From Vibrio cincinnatiensis DSM 19608 (GTDB taxonomy: Bacteria; Pseudomonadota; Gammaproteobacteria; Enterobacterales; Vibrionaceae), in NCBI RefSeq assembly GCF_900167345.1, contig NZ_FUXB01000006.1, forward strand, positions 186,001 through 250,000: DNA of 64,000 nt. Reading direction: 5' to 3'. Positions 18,835-27,932 of the stretch are shown piece after piece; within the stretch, counting starts at the first letter, position 1, and every line of letters begins with the position of its first letter. The notes beneath the pieces are model-generated. The model was given only the letters and a program-made list of their open reading frames with translations. It was not told the DNA's origin and ran no database searches. Position numbers and translations under genes: made by a program.

Positions 18835-19962
18835 TCAGTAGAGGGTGTTCAATGCAGCTTGAACGGCGAGCATTAGTTTTTTCTTCATGAGAGAAAAACA
18901 CCACTTAATGAAATGGTAGGAAAGTTCTGTTACTTCAATGGCAGCTCTACCTGAAAAAACGAGAATATGACCCATAATACCTTTGGCTTGTTCATATTTT
19001 TGTTTTGAAGATTTAGCAATTTGTGCAACGTACCGAGCAAGTAGGTCATAGACAGTAAGCGTTGGCATCAATGAAAATTGTAGATGAGAGGCCACACCTG
19101 AATCTCTAAGTAGGGTAACAATCGCTCCATATATTTTATCTTTCCAAGTCTCGTTAAAAGCAGCTTCCTTTCTACGATTGTAGTCAAGAATGACTCTTTT
19201 ATTGAAGAAATGATTAGATATTTTCTCTAGAGAATTCCAATTCTCATAGTTAGCAGTATTGACGTAGCCTGGATTCCCATTTTCCGACATGGTGTGTGTA
19301 GAAAAAACAACTCCTGTACTTGCATCAAGCCGATATTCAGAACCTGAATGAACGAATGGCCATAAAGGAAACATAGGTACTGGATCTGCACCGTGAGTGC
19401 AGCGATATGATTTATCTATGTGCTTGTCAGCATAGCCTTGTAATCCAACTCTAGGTGCTCCAAATGTATATAAATATGTTCTTAGTGAGAACTCTGCTTT
19501 TAGCCAAGAGGAAAACAATGATGCAAGCGCCCCTCCTAAACTATGCCCAACGCAGTGAACTGTTTTTGGCATCTTATTCCTTTGCAACAAGTAGGATCTT
19601 ATTTGAGGCTTTATTGAGTTGAACAGATTAACAAAACCAGCATGTGCAACAGCACCGTTTGGTGCGCCTTTTAGCCCGATATTTGCATCTGCTATCATAT
19701 CGCCACGACTATGAGTGCCGCGCAGCGCAATTAATAAGTCATCTTTGTATTGGTTCTTGCCTTCTCCAATTAGAGCGAAACCTGTACTTGATCTTCCAAT
19801 AATACCTAAGAATCCTCCAGTGTTACCTTTGTAGGCCATTTCCTCAAATGAGAATGAAAAATAGTTATTGATATAACGAGATATTACTGGCTTTTTATCT
19901 GATACAAGATCATAAGTAAGGTCGGCTATACGTGAAGCCAACTTTGGTGATAGTGAATTCAT
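18835..19962 (-). CDS. class-3 lipase-like hydrolase, candidate antibacterial effector
   Basis: The 375-residue alpha/beta-hydrolase has GHSLGG with the nucleophile at Ser141, the preceding ALRGTHSRGD oxyanion-side strand, and the acid residue Asp193 in GADPVP, as in fungal-type class-3 lipases. No signal peptide is visible. The last 30 residues are hydrophobic and basic. It is the last gene of a three-gene operon after two related exported proteins, with its ribosome site GAGGA overlapping the previous stop codon. Lipases encoded beside paired exported proteins are typical of type VI secretion lipase effectors (Tle) and their immunity proteins. No VgrG, PAAR or other secretion gene is near, so this is inference. 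An ordinary intracellular lipase remains possible. Confidence 0.8.
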   Translation of the reverse strand: MNSLSPKLASRIADLTYDLVSDKKPVISRYINNYFSFSFEEMAYKGNTGGFLGIIGRSSTGFALIGEGKNQYKDDLLIALRGTHSRGDMIADANIGLKGAPNGAVAHAGFVNLFNSIKPQIRSYLLQRNKMPKTVHCVGHSLGGALASLFSSWLKAEFSLRTYLYTFGAPRVGLQGYADKHIDKSYRCTHGADPVPMFPLWPFVHSGSEYRLDASTGVVFSTHTMSENGNPGYVNTANYENWNSLEKISNHFFNKRVILDYNRRKEAAFNETWKDKIYGAIVTLLRDSGVASHLQFSLMPTLTVYDLLARYVAQIAKSSKQKYEQAKGIMGHILVFSGRAAIEVTELSYHFIKWCFSLMKKKLMLAVQAALNTLY

Positions 19963-19964
19963 AT

Positions 19965-20501
19965 TTATTCCTCTATATATCCTGATTCAACAGCACCATG
20001 AAGGTAGCATATTGTATGCACTTCATATCCATCATGATTTTTCTTATTAGAGTTGAATATGAAATATTTTTCTTTTGAGTTTATATCACAGCGAAGATCG
20101 GCTAGATTTTCTGACATAAAGTCAAGTATTTCATAGCCAGGTAAATATGATCTCCACAAGTATTTGTAATTAATTTCATTTTTTATTGTCAAAGATGTGC
20201 TCACCATTTTTTGATCAAACATACTAGGCTTTTTTATGCTTGAAATACTTATTGGATCAAAATGAAAAACTCCATTTTTGTTAGTGCGTGCTTTAAACTC
20301 TATTGTTTCATTAAGAGCGTTAACCTCCAAAGTTAACTCTAAGTTTTCAATAGGAAGGTTATTTTCTAAAATGTTTCCTTGAATTTTTGGAGTTAATTTG
20401 TATAAGTTTTTGTTTAATATATCCATAGCGTAGGCCTGACATGAAAAAGTTAAAGATAGTAGTAAGGTTAATTTATGTATTAGCTTAGATGAGTACTTCA
20501 T
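19965..20501 (-). CDS. exported protein, second of two paralogues before lipase (candidate immunity protein)
   Basis: The predicted 178-residue protein has a signal peptide (LTLLLSLTFSCQAYA, cleavage before MDIL). The mature part begins YKLTPKIQGNILENN and has a beta-sandwich pattern with TNKNGVFHFDPI, like transthyretin or carboxypeptidase-regulatory folds. It resembles the preceding gene product in layout, including YKYLWRSYLPGYE versus KTYLWHSILDYDQ, and in a C-terminal half with LRCDIN versus LKCEIN. ATG 20501 is chosen for the signal peptide; it overlaps the upstream gene by 17 bp, implying coupled translation. I do not know a function. Periplasmic protection against the lipase is the working idea. 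Confidence 0.75.
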   Translation of the reverse strand: MKYSSKLIHKLTLLLSLTFSCQAYAMDILNKNLYKLTPKIQGNILENNLPIENLELTLEVNALNETIEFKARTNKNGVFHFDPISISSIKKPSMFDQKMVSTSLTIKNEINYKYLWRSYLPGYEILDFMSENLADLRCDINSKEKYFIFNSNKKNHDGYEVHTICYLHGAVESGYIEE

Positions 20502-21051
20502 TGTATTTATTTTCAATGTGTGATTTTTCTCTACGTTTATATCCCTTAACCTCACATCTGCTTATCAGCATCAAATCGACGCCGTGAGGAACGACAGGAT
20601 TGTTAAAATAGTACTGGTACCCAGTAGAATTTATTTCACATTTTAAGCTTTTAAGGTTGTTCACAATGAGGGCAAAGGGCTGATCATAATCAAGTATTGA
20701 GTGCCAAAGATATGTTTTTTCTTCCTCTGTTAGTAAGTAAATACTAAAATAAGAGTAAGCTTGGTTTAATGGGGATTTTTTTAACCACTGAGAGTGAATC
20801 ATAGGTTTGAAATAGAAATTCCCAGATGAATCTGTCTTAGTTTTGTTATTATATCTGTGTTCTAGAAAACCGCCTTCAAGATAAATGTCTCTATCTGCTA
20901 AAATTTTTCCGTCAAGAGTAAGGTGACCAGAGATCTCTGGGCTTAAGACATACTCATTTTTTTTAAATAAATCAAAGATGTTTAACATAGTACCTTGGCT
21001 TACTGATGAAAAAACTAAGAATAATGCTACTACCAGATTGGTGAAGTTCAT
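20485..21051 (-). CDS. exported protein, first of two paralogues before lipase (candidate immunity protein)
   Basis: The predicted 188-residue protein has an N-terminal signal peptide (LVVALFLVFSSVSQG). It is followed by YVLSPEISGHLTLDG and TDSSGNFYFKP, a beta-sandwich pattern of the transthyretin/carboxypeptidase-regulatory type. The C-terminal half has LKCEIN and a second Cys in SRCEV, suggesting a disulfide. A GGA sits directly before an ATG at 21057 but 6 nt before the ATG at 21051, so 21051 is preferred. It starts the operon that ends with the lipase. The two paralogues suggest duplication of an immunity gene. Function is unproven. Confidence 0.75.
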   Translation of the reverse strand: MNFTNLVVALFLVFSSVSQGTMLNIFDLFKKNEYVLSPEISGHLTLDGKILADRDIYLEGGFLEHRYNNKTKTDSSGNFYFKPMIHSQWLKKSPLNQAYSYFSIYLLTEEEKTYLWHSILDYDQPFALIVNNLKSLKCEINSTGYQYYFNNPVVPHGVDLMLISRCEVKGYKRREKSHIENKYNEVLI

Positions 21052-21433
21052 TTTCATTCCGATTACAAATGATATCTAATATATTGGATATTTATTTGTA
21101 ATATAAGAAAGATTTTTCATTCTGGAATAAATATCTAATTTATTGTGAAATTAACAAAATTGTTAATTTAAAAACAGAAGCAACAGGAAAACACAGCATG
21201 AAAACGAAGATCTTGAGTTGTTATCATCCATTGCGGCAGAATCCAATGTAGGGCTACCATGTTCTGCTCGGTATACCAAGATAAGACAGCCCTTCAGTAC
21301 TGATATCAATGCTGTTTCGTGTTTGGGTGAACGCTGGAGGCATTCATGAAGCCTAGATATTGGATCGGTATGGTGAGCTCTATAGATATGTTTGTCGGCA
21401 TAACTGATAACGGATAAAATATAACCTGAGTAA
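21052..21433. other. AT-rich intergenic region upstream of the lipase operon
   Basis: Near 21070-21150 there are several copies of ATATCTAAT-like sequence (21071-21080 and 21127-21137), likely the promoter region of the minus-strand operon. The rest up to 21433 holds only very short open frames and no recognisable gene or RNA. Confidence 0.4.
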
Positions 21434-21467
21434 AGTAAAAAGCATACAGTGAGGGATGCTTTTTACT
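21434..21467 (-). terminator. terminator after panF
   Basis: AGTAAAAAGCAT (21434-21445) and ATGCTTTTTACT (21456-21467) form a perfect 12-bp stem with a 10-nt loop, just downstream of panF. Confidence 0.8.
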
Positions 21468-21498
21468 TAAACCAACTCAGCTCTGACGTGTTTTCAGA

Positions 21499-22947
21499 TC
21501 ACACTTTAGACTCAACTGGCTGAGGTTTGACAAGGCTCATGATAATAAAGCTCAGTAGACCAAGCAGTAATGTGGGCACTATCGGATGAATGCCCGCGAG
21601 GTTTGGCTTAAACCACATGAGGCTTAGGTAAGTGGTTAACCCCACAACCATAGAGCTTAATGCACCAATTGGTGAGGCTTTTTTCCAATACAGGCCCAAA
21701 ACCAATGGCCATAAAAAGACGGCTTGTAACCCGCCTAAGGCAATCAAGTTTAGCCAGACAATCATCTCGGGGGGATTGGTGGCGGCAAAAAAGACCAGCA
21801 GTGCAAAGATAGCCGTGATCCATAACGATAAACGATTGAGTTTTCGTTCAGCATTATGCTCATTCACCAACTGTGGATTGATGTAGTTGATGTACAAGTC
21901 TTTCAGCAGGGTTGCAGAAGATTGAATTAATTGAGAATCAATGGTCGACATAATGGCCGCCATGGGGCCTGCCAAGAAGATGCCAGCAACAAATGGAGGA
22001 AGCACCGTCATCATGAGTGTTGGCATGATTTGGTCTGGGCTTGCTAATTCAGGGATGAGTGCGCGTCCCAGCGCTCCGGTGATATGAGTCCCAAACATCA
22101 GCAGAGCAATCATAATGGTGCTAATTACCATTCCCTTATGTAAAGAAGAGCTGTCTTTGTACGACATACAACGAACAGCTGCATGAGGAAGACCAATAAC
22201 GCCAAAACAGACCAACACCCAAAAGCTGAGCATAAACGGTTGGCTAAGAAACTGGTCTGGGCCATAGGGGGTGACCAATGCCGGGTCGATATGATGCAAT
22301 TCGGTGACTAACGCACCTAAACTTCCGCCAGCATGAATGACACCAATCAGTAAAATTGCCGTTCCGATCAGCATCATAATACCTTGTATGGTATCGGTTA
22401 ATACCACTGCCCTAAAGCCGCCAATGGTGGTATAAAGCCCAACGGTACCAGCAAAAATTAGCAGCCCATGTTGGTACGATAGTCCCGTTACCGTTTGCAA
22501 TAAACGCGCACCACCAACAAATTGGACAACCATGGTACCAAAGAAAGCCAAAAGTAAGGCCAGTGAAGCAAGAATAACGACTGAGCGGCTTTTAAAGCGC
22601 GCATAAAGCATGTCATTGAGTGTGACGGCATTATGTTTACGAGCTTCTATGGCGAATTTTTTCCCCAATACTCCGAGTGTTAACCATGTTGCAGGCAGTT
22701 GAATCATTGCCAATAACACCCAACCTAATCCCATTTTGTAAGCTGCACCCGGCCCACCAATAAAGCTGCTGGCGCTGGCATAGGTAGCCGCCAATGTCAT
22801 GGCTAAAACAAAGCCACCCATGCTGCGACTACCCAGAAAATATTCGCTAAGAAAATTGCCGCTTACTTGATGACGGCGAGTGAAAAAAGCAATAGCAAAT
22901 ACCCCAATGAGGTAAATCACTAGAGGGATAATCAATAGGTTATTCAT
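21499..22947 (-). CDS. panF: sodium/pantothenate symporter
   Basis: This 482-residue member of the sodium:solute symporter family has about 13 hydrophobic segments. Typical blocks are EYFLGSRSMGGFVLAMTL, ATYASASSFIGGPGAAY, GGFRAVVLTDTIQG and IMSTIDSQLIQSSATLL. PanF imports pantothenate, the coenzyme A precursor. The frame is open further upstream, but ATG 22947 overlaps the end of yhdT by 8 bp, matching the conserved yhdT-panF pair, so the two are translated in a coupled way. Ends close to a strong terminator. Confidence 0.93.
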   Translation of the reverse strand: MNNLLIIPLVIYLIGVFAIAFFTRRHQVSGNFLSEYFLGSRSMGGFVLAMTLAATYASASSFIGGPGAAYKMGLGWVLLAMIQLPATWLTLGVLGKKFAIEARKHNAVTLNDMLYARFKSRSVVILASLALLLAFFGTMVVQFVGGARLLQTVTGLSYQHGLLIFAGTVGLYTTIGGFRAVVLTDTIQGIMMLIGTAILLIGVIHAGGSLGALVTELHHIDPALVTPYGPDQFLSQPFMLSFWVLVCFGVIGLPHAAVRCMSYKDSSSLHKGMVISTIMIALLMFGTHITGALGRALIPELASPDQIMPTLMMTVLPPFVAGIFLAGPMAAIMSTIDSQLIQSSATLLKDLYINYINPQLVNEHNAERKLNRLSLWITAIFALLVFFAATNPPEMIVWLNLIALGGLQAVFLWPLVLGLYWKKASPIGALSSMVVGLTTYLSLMWFKPNLAGIHPIVPTLLLGLLSFIIMSLVKPQPVESKV

Positions 22948-23221
22948 GGCTATCACGAGTAACGGGGTCAAGTGGAATATCACGGTAAAACATTTTCACC
23001 ATAACCGCACACAAAACAGTAAAGAGAATAGGGCCGATAACACAAGCGAGCACAAACCAAAGTGGCAAGCCGAAGTACAGTTCCGGCATGCTCATGTCTT
23101 GTTGAGGGGCAGAAAATCCATAGGCAGAAGCATACCACCAGAGAAAGTAACCAAGTGCTAAGGCAATGGCGGCCAGCGCCTCTCGGTGAGCTTGTTGCGT
23201 GATACGAGCTTGTGGAGTCAT
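22940..23221 (-). CDS. yhdT: YhdT family (DUF997) small membrane protein
   Basis: The 93-residue protein has two hydrophobic segments (about residues 21-38 and 52-76), with YFLWWYASAYGF and MPELYFGLPLWF typical of the YhdT family. It is nearly always encoded just before panF and may assist the symporter; its exact role is unknown. ATG 23221 has GGGAGAG upstream; the in-frame TTG one codon earlier is less likely. Confidence 0.9.
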   Translation of the reverse strand: MTPQARITQQAHREALAAIALALGYFLWWYASAYGFSAPQQDMSMPELYFGLPLWFVLACVIGPILFTVLCAVMVKMFYRDIPLDPVTRDSHE

Positions 23222-23469
23222 CAATCTCTCCCAGTCTAGATATTTTTAAGGGGAGGTATGGTATACAAATGTGCAGCAGGGCACAAAATTTTACAGGAAT
23301 AAATCGGCAAAAGAGAGGGGAATAAAATGAAGAGACTAAAAAACAACTAAAAATTTGGCTAGTGTAGCAAGAGAAAGGTATAAACTCAGGACGGCAACGA
23401 TGGGAGCCTTTCAGTATGCTGAATAAAGAGCAAACAGACTAAAAGGCAGTAAACCATACGTGATGTTAG

Positions 23470-23613
23470 CTACGCACCGTACTGCTTATCAAATTCTCGC
23501 TGCTCTAAGATATCTTCAATTCTCTTGCGGGTCTGGTGCTGCGTTAAGGGTATTTTTTCACTACTCGTATTTTGCGGTGGTGGGTTTTTCACTTTTTTGG
23601 GATTCTTAGCCAT
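23470..23613 (-). CDS. small hypothetical protein, 47 residues
   Basis: The open frame encodes MAKNPKKVKNPPPQNTSSEK, then a Pro/Gln linker and RKRIEDILEQREFDKQYG. A basic, proline-rich start followed by an amphipathic RRIE-like helix is the layout of small gammaproteobacterial proteins such as the PA3496-like group, but I am not certain of the family. The gene lies alone in a 650-bp gap between yhdT and the cold-shock gene. A palindrome sits about 30 bp upstream. The ribosome site is weak. Confidence 0.6.
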   Translation of the reverse strand: MAKNPKKVKNPPPQNTSSEKIPLTQHQTRKRIEDILEQREFDKQYGA

Positions 23614-23643
23614 AACTCATCATCAATTAAAATTAAGTGGAAT

Positions 23644-23661
23644 CCATTAGTACACTAATGG
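23644..23661. promoter_or_regulatory. perfect palindrome upstream of small gene
   Basis: CCATTAGT-AC-ACTAATGG is symmetric with 8-bp arms. It lies 31 bp upstream of the 47-residue gene's start on the minus strand, where an operator would be expected. The bound protein is unknown. Confidence 0.4.
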
Positions 23662-23834
23662 GGTTTAAATACTAGTCAAATATCTTCTTTATTCGCAGCA
23701 TCCCACACTATGTGTAGAACAGAATGTCGTATCTCTTTCTCATTAGGAGAGTTGCCACTGGATGAAGAATAGATAGGAGCGATAGAAGAGGAAATCTAAC
23801 TAAAAAACGCGTGGTGAGGGAGCGTATAAAAAGA

Positions 23835-23859
23835 AATGGCGCGAGTTTATCGCGCCATT
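23835..23859 (-). terminator. terminator after cold-shock gene
   Basis: AATGGCGCG and CGCGCCATT (23835-23843 and 23851-23859) form a 9-bp stem; a T-rich stretch follows on the minus strand. Confidence 0.88.
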
Positions 23860-23870
23860 CATGATTCTAT

Positions 23871-24083
23871 TTACAGAACCACAACTTGTTCTGCTTGAGG
23901 GCCTTTTTTGCCCTGCTCTACACTGAAGCTTACTTTTTGGCCTTCAGCAAGAGTTTTGAAACCATCTGAAACGATAGAGTTGAAGTGTACAAACACATCG
24001 CTTCCGCCGTTGTCTGGAGTTAGAAAGCCGAAACCTTTAGTTTCGTTGAACCATTTTACTGAACCTGTCACTTTAGCTGACAT
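23871..24083 (-). CDS. CspA-family cold-shock protein
   Basis: The 70-residue single cold-shock domain has RNP1 (KGFGFL) and RNP2 (VFVHF). It binds single-stranded RNA and DNA and acts as an RNA chaperone. Length and sequence are standard for the family. The ATG has AGAGGTAAC upstream. The roughly 275-bp gap before yghU is long enough for the long regulatory 5' leader usual for csp mRNAs, though I cannot map its end. Which paralogue this is (CspA, CspD or CspV type) is not certain, but the short length excludes CspD-like extensions. Confidence 0.95.
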   Translation of the reverse strand: MSAKVTGSVKWFNETKGFGFLTPDNGGSDVFVHFNSIVSDGFKTLAEGQKVSFSVEQGKKGPQAEQVVVL

Positions 24084-24360
24084 AGTTACCTCTATATTTT
24101 AATGACACTAAACGATAATTGGCTGGTAGATAAGCTATTAAACGGTAGATGAGGGTAAACTTGCACAGGCACTAAACGAAAGGGTTCGATGGTTTTCTGA
24201 GAAAAAACTTACACTTAATATCGCATTAACAGCTCTTCTTTAGAGCCGAGATTCACTATACACGGTGTGGAACAAATAGCTACACTTATTTCTAGGTGAT
24301 AAGGTTTTTAGCAACAATGCTCTCATATTCAAAAAGGCTCTTAATCAAAAGGAAATCAAT

Positions 24361-25227
24361 ATGACGAATGAGTATGTACCACCTAAAGTGTGGACAATGG
24401 AGAATGATAATGGTGGCCAATGGGCCAGTATTAATCGCCCAGATTCAGGGGCTCGGTTTGATAAAGCGTTACCTAAAGGCGAACACCCCATTCAATTGTA
24501 TTCGATGGGAACGCCGAATGGACAAAAAGTAACGATCATGCTGGAGGAGTTACTTGCCTTAGGCGTAACCGATGCTGAATATGATGCCTTTTTGATCAAA
24601 ATAGGGGAGGGAGATCAATTTGGCTTAGGGTTTGTTGAGGTGAACCCCAATTCCAAAATTCCTGCTATGGTCGATCAATCTATGCCAGACCCGATACGTG
24701 TGTTTGAATCAGGGAATATTTTGCTCTATCTTTCTGAAAAATTTGGTCGTTTTCTTCCGAAAGCTTGGGGGGCGAGAACGGAAGTAATGAACTGGCTATT
24801 CTGGTTACAAGGCAGTGCGCCTTACCTTGGTGGTGGGTTTGGTCACTTTTATGCGTATGCGCCGGAAAAATTTGAATATCCGATTAACCGCTTTGCAATG
24901 GAAGCAAAACGTCAGTTAGATGTATTGGATAAGCAACTGGCGAAACATCGCTACATTGCTGGTGATGAATATACCATTGCCGATATCGCCATCTGGCCTT
25001 GGTATGGGAATTTGGTACTGGGCCATACTTACAATGCCGCTGAATTCTTGGATGTAAAAAGCTATTTATATGTACAACGTTGGGCAAACATGATTGCTGG
25101 GCGTGAGGCAGTGCAACGAGGCAGAATTGTGAATCGTGCATGGGGGGAGTGTTGGGAACAACTGCCAGAGCGGCATTGTGCAGCTGATATTGATAGGGTA
25201 TTGGCCCAGAAACCAAGCGATGTTTAA
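24361..25227 (+). CDS. yghU: glutathione S-transferase family disulfide-bond oxidoreductase YghU
   Basis: This 288-residue protein is longer than common GSTs, as YghU is, with an N-terminal extension (VPPKVWTMENDNGG). The thioredoxin-like domain starts at LYSMGTPNGQKVTIMLEE and contains NPNSKIPAMVDQ and the glutathione-binding VFESGNILLYLSEK. The helical C-terminal domain has EYTIADIAIWPWYG. YghU uses two glutathiones to reduce disulfides and peroxides. It is monocistronic, preceded by AAAGGAAA, and convergent with the amino-acid exporter gene. Confidence 0.93.
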   Translation: MTNEYVPPKVWTMENDNGGQWASINRPDSGARFDKALPKGEHPIQLYSMGTPNGQKVTIMLEELLALGVTDAEYDAFLIKIGEGDQFGLGFVEVNPNSKIPAMVDQSMPDPIRVFESGNILLYLSEKFGRFLPKAWGARTEVMNWLFWLQGSAPYLGGGFGHFYAYAPEKFEYPINRFAMEAKRQLDVLDKQLAKHRYIAGDEYTIADIAIWPWYGNLVLGHTYNAAEFLDVKSYLYVQRWANMIAGREAVQRGRIVNRAWGECWEQLPERHCAADIDRVLAQKPSDV

Positions 25228-25275
25228 CAGAGTAATCAAGGCTCTCAAGGGTATTTGAGAGCCTTTCCTATTGGT

Positions 25276-26532
25276 TTAGGCAACCGGAGAGGGGGTTTCC
25301 TCAGCCTTTTTCCAAGGAAACACGAGAAGGAGAAAAATGCTTAACGCATAGAGCATCGACCAGCCTAAACAGAGAAATACCGCGCTGCATAAGAATAAGG
25401 CGATCGTTGCCAGCACTTTGGCAAACCCATTTAAAAGCTTATAGGCAGCAAACATTGCCAGTAGGTAAACCAAAATAAAAATGCCGTTGGCCAATTTCAG
25501 GAAAAACTCAAGATCAATACCTGATAGCTCTCCTAAAATACACGAGATAAGCAAAATAAAGCCCACAACCCAAGTCGCATTCGCTGGAACGCCACGAATG
25601 GATAGCCGAGCAATGGCGCTTTTCGGACGGTATTCTCGGGCTTGTGCCCATACCATGCGTGATAAACTCTGGGTGTAGAGGTTAATACTGGCAAAGCAGG
25701 CTAAGAATCCAATTAGGCTAATGACGGCAGCTAATCGGGGACCAAATAGTTGATCGCTTAACCATGGAATGGAAGCACTGTCAAACTCAGGGCTTCCGTA
25801 GGCTCCAAATTTTAAAATAACGGCTGAGCAAACCCAATAGGTGGCTCCTGCAACAAAACAGCCTACCAAAATGGCAATGGGGAAATCACGCTGTGGGTTT
25901 TTAAATTCTTCGCCCATATGAGCAAAAGCTTCTATGCCCACAAAACACCAAAACATGACACCTAAAGCCGCCCCGATTGACCAAAGAGAATCGTGAGTTA
26001 ATGCTGGCATGATTAAGTCTTGTGTCGTGACCTCTCCTACCCAGAAAAAACTGGCTACGAGAGCGAAAATACTTAATGCGATTCCCGTTTGCAGGCGTCC
26101 TGATGATTTTGTGCCTGCGAGGTTAACCCCGATTAACAGTGTGATGGTCAGCGCTTGACAAAAAACGGGGTTGGCTAACGGTGCGGGTAATAATGCTTGC
26201 AAAAAACCAGCGGCAAGAGCAACGGCGGCTGGAACGCCGACAGGAATGACACTGACAAACAGCCATGCAACGGCACGCTCTAAACGAGCATTAAAGGCTT
26301 TACGAACAAAATAAGCAGTGCCTCCCGCACTGGGATAGCGTTTGCCTAACGCAGCGAAGGTAAGAGCGATCGGGCAGATAGCGATAAATAAGATAAGCCA
26401 TGCCCATAGCGAATATTTACCCGCAATCCCGGCTGCGATAGCGGGGATCATAAATAACCCGGTTCCCATCAGTGTTGTAGAAAGCTGTCCGATACCAGAC
26501 AATAAAGTGATATCCTTTCTCAGTTGTTGCAC
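25276..26532 (-). CDS. yjeH: APC-family amino-acid exporter, YjeH-like
   Basis: The 418-residue membrane protein has about 12 transmembrane segments. The start LSGIGQLSTTLMGTGLFMIP and the later VMFWCFVGIEAFAHMGEEF are typical of YjeH, which exports methionine and branched-chain amino acids in E. coli. It is divergent from an Lrp/AsnC-type regulator followed by a LysE-type exporter, suggesting a joint amino-acid export response. Substrate in this organism is inferred. Confidence 0.87.
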   Translation of the reverse strand: MQQLRKDITLLSGIGQLSTTLMGTGLFMIPAIAAGIAGKYSLWAWLILFIAICPIALTFAALGKRYPSAGGTAYFVRKAFNARLERAVAWLFVSVIPVGVPAAVALAAGFLQALLPAPLANPVFCQALTITLLIGVNLAGTKSSGRLQTGIALSIFALVASFFWVGEVTTQDLIMPALTHDSLWSIGAALGVMFWCFVGIEAFAHMGEEFKNPQRDFPIAILVGCFVAGATYWVCSAVILKFGAYGSPEFDSASIPWLSDQLFGPRLAAVISLIGFLACFASINLYTQSLSRMVWAQAREYRPKSAIARLSIRGVPANATWVVGFILLISCILGELSGIDLEFFLKLANGIFILVYLLAMFAAYKLLNGFAKVLATIALFLCSAVFLCLGWSMLYALSIFLLLVFPWKKAEETPSPVA

Positions 26533-26821
26533 CTTGCTGTTCCCTTATAGTGAAATTCTCACCTTCCCCTTAAAAAGAGTGGTGTTTCTGCAAGGATACT
26601 CTCAAGCTCAGAGATATGCATCAGGCAAAGTGTCGGCTTTTACCGCCAAAATGACACTTTTTTACTATTTAACCAGCACTTTGCTAGATAAAGCGGTCTG
26701 TTGGGGTGATAAGCAGTGGTTTCATCGTTTAATTTGTGTCAAATTAGCGAATAATCAACGAGATAAGTTGGTGGCTTTTCTGATTAATGTGATAAGAAGA
26801 GCAGGGAAGAGAGTGGAAGTG

Positions 26822-27268
26822 ATGGATAAATTTGATGAACGGATTATTGAACTGTTGAAATATAACGCTCGCATATCAATCAGTGATATTGCTCGTGAGG
26901 TTAACCTTTCTCGCTCGGCGGTTACGGCTCGGATCAGAAAACTGGAACAAGATAAAGTGATATTGGGTTATCATGCCAATCTTGCGGCTTCAGAAACCGC
27001 AGACAAAGTGTGCGCCTATTTTGCGCTTCAGTTTGACTCTTCAGCTAGCTTACCTTCATGTGAACGGTATGCGGAGCAGCTCTACCAAATACCGGGTATT
27101 AAGTGGTGCGATGCGATCAGTGGGGAAACGGATCTGATGCTGTATGTCGAAGTCGAAAGTATGGCGAGATTAAATGCGATTCGAGATGAGCTACAACGTA
27201 ATCCACAGCTACGCAGTTTAAGGACACATACGGTACTGAAAGCCTTTTTTAATTCAACCAAGGCCTAA
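26822..27268 (+). CDS. Lrp/AsnC-family transcriptional regulator
   Basis: The 148-residue protein has the N-terminal helix-turn-helix (ISDIAREVNLSRSAVTARIRK, residues about 19-39) and a C-terminal RAM ligand-binding domain containing CDAISGETDLMLYVE. The frame is open far upstream, into the antisense of yjeH, but ATG 26822 gives the normal family start MDKFDERIIELL. It lies between the divergent exporter yjeH and a LysE-type exporter 49 bp downstream, and probably controls both in response to an amino acid. Confidence 0.9.
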   Translation: MDKFDERIIELLKYNARISISDIAREVNLSRSAVTARIRKLEQDKVILGYHANLAASETADKVCAYFALQFDSSASLPSCERYAEQLYQIPGIKWCDAISGETDLMLYVEVESMARLNAIRDELQRNPQLRSLRTHTVLKAFFNSTKA

Positions 27269-27317
27269 CTTCACGGTGTGACGGATAATATTCTCTATTC
27301 AAGTAAAGGTTATCGAT

Positions 27318-27932
27318 ATGACGTTAACAGTATGGTTTTCGCTGTTGAGCATTTCTGTTTTAGGGGCGATGTCTCCTGGGCCGAGTTTGGCAATGGTGGC
27401 AAAACACAGCTTAGCAGGCGGACGTAAAAATGGATTAGCGACGGCTTGGGCACATGCGTTGGGAATTGGTTTTTATGCGTTTATTACCCTTATCGGCCTT
27501 GCTGTATTACTTCACCGCTCCCCTTTACTTTTTAGCTCAATTAGTTACGCCGGTGCAGCTTATTTAGCTTATTTGGGCCTGAATGCGTTACGCTCTAAAG
27601 GTGGAGTGGCGGCAAAGTTGGAATCTGGTGAGTCGGTGAGTGTCGTTCAGTCAGCTAAAGAAGGGCTACTGATTTCACTGTTAAACCCCAAAATAGCACT
27701 CTTTTTTATCGCACTTTTTAGTCAGTTTGTTTCACAAGGTAGTGAGTTAACCAGTAAAATTATCATCGTCGTGACCCCCTTTGTGATTGATGGACTTTGG
27801 TATAGTTTGATTACACTATTACTCTCAAGCCCTAAATTGTTGGATACTTTACGGGCAAGAGCGGTGATTATTGATCGTTTATCGGGGGTGGTCCTCGTCG
27901 CTTTGGCGATCAGAGTGTTCTTCACGGCATGA
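27318..27932 (+). CDS. LysE/RhtB-family amino-acid exporter
   Basis: The 204-residue protein has about six hydrophobic segments. The N-terminal GAMSPGPSLAMVAKHSLAGG is the family signature. It would export an amino acid or derivative. It follows the Lrp-type gene and has AAAGG upstream of its ATG. The last 54 bp overlap, tail to tail, a small minus-strand gene. Confidence 0.9.
   Translation: MTLTVWFSLLSISVLGAMSPGPSLAMVAKHSLAGGRKNGLATAWAHALGIGFYAFITLIGLAVLLHRSPLLFSSISYAGAAYLAYLGLNALRSKGGVAAKLESGESVSVVQSAKEGLLISLLNPKIALFFIALFSQFVSQGSELTSKIIIVVTPFVIDGLWYSLITLLLSSPKLLDTLRARAVIIDRLSGVVLVALAIRVFFTA

Noticed and set aside
21343-21417. Very short frame beginning MKPRYWIG in the gap before panF's terminator
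   Set aside because: Only 23 codons and no ribosome-site or family support.
26342-26821. Upstream extension of the Lrp-type gene frame
   Set aside because: It runs antisense through yjeH; the normal family start is at 26822.
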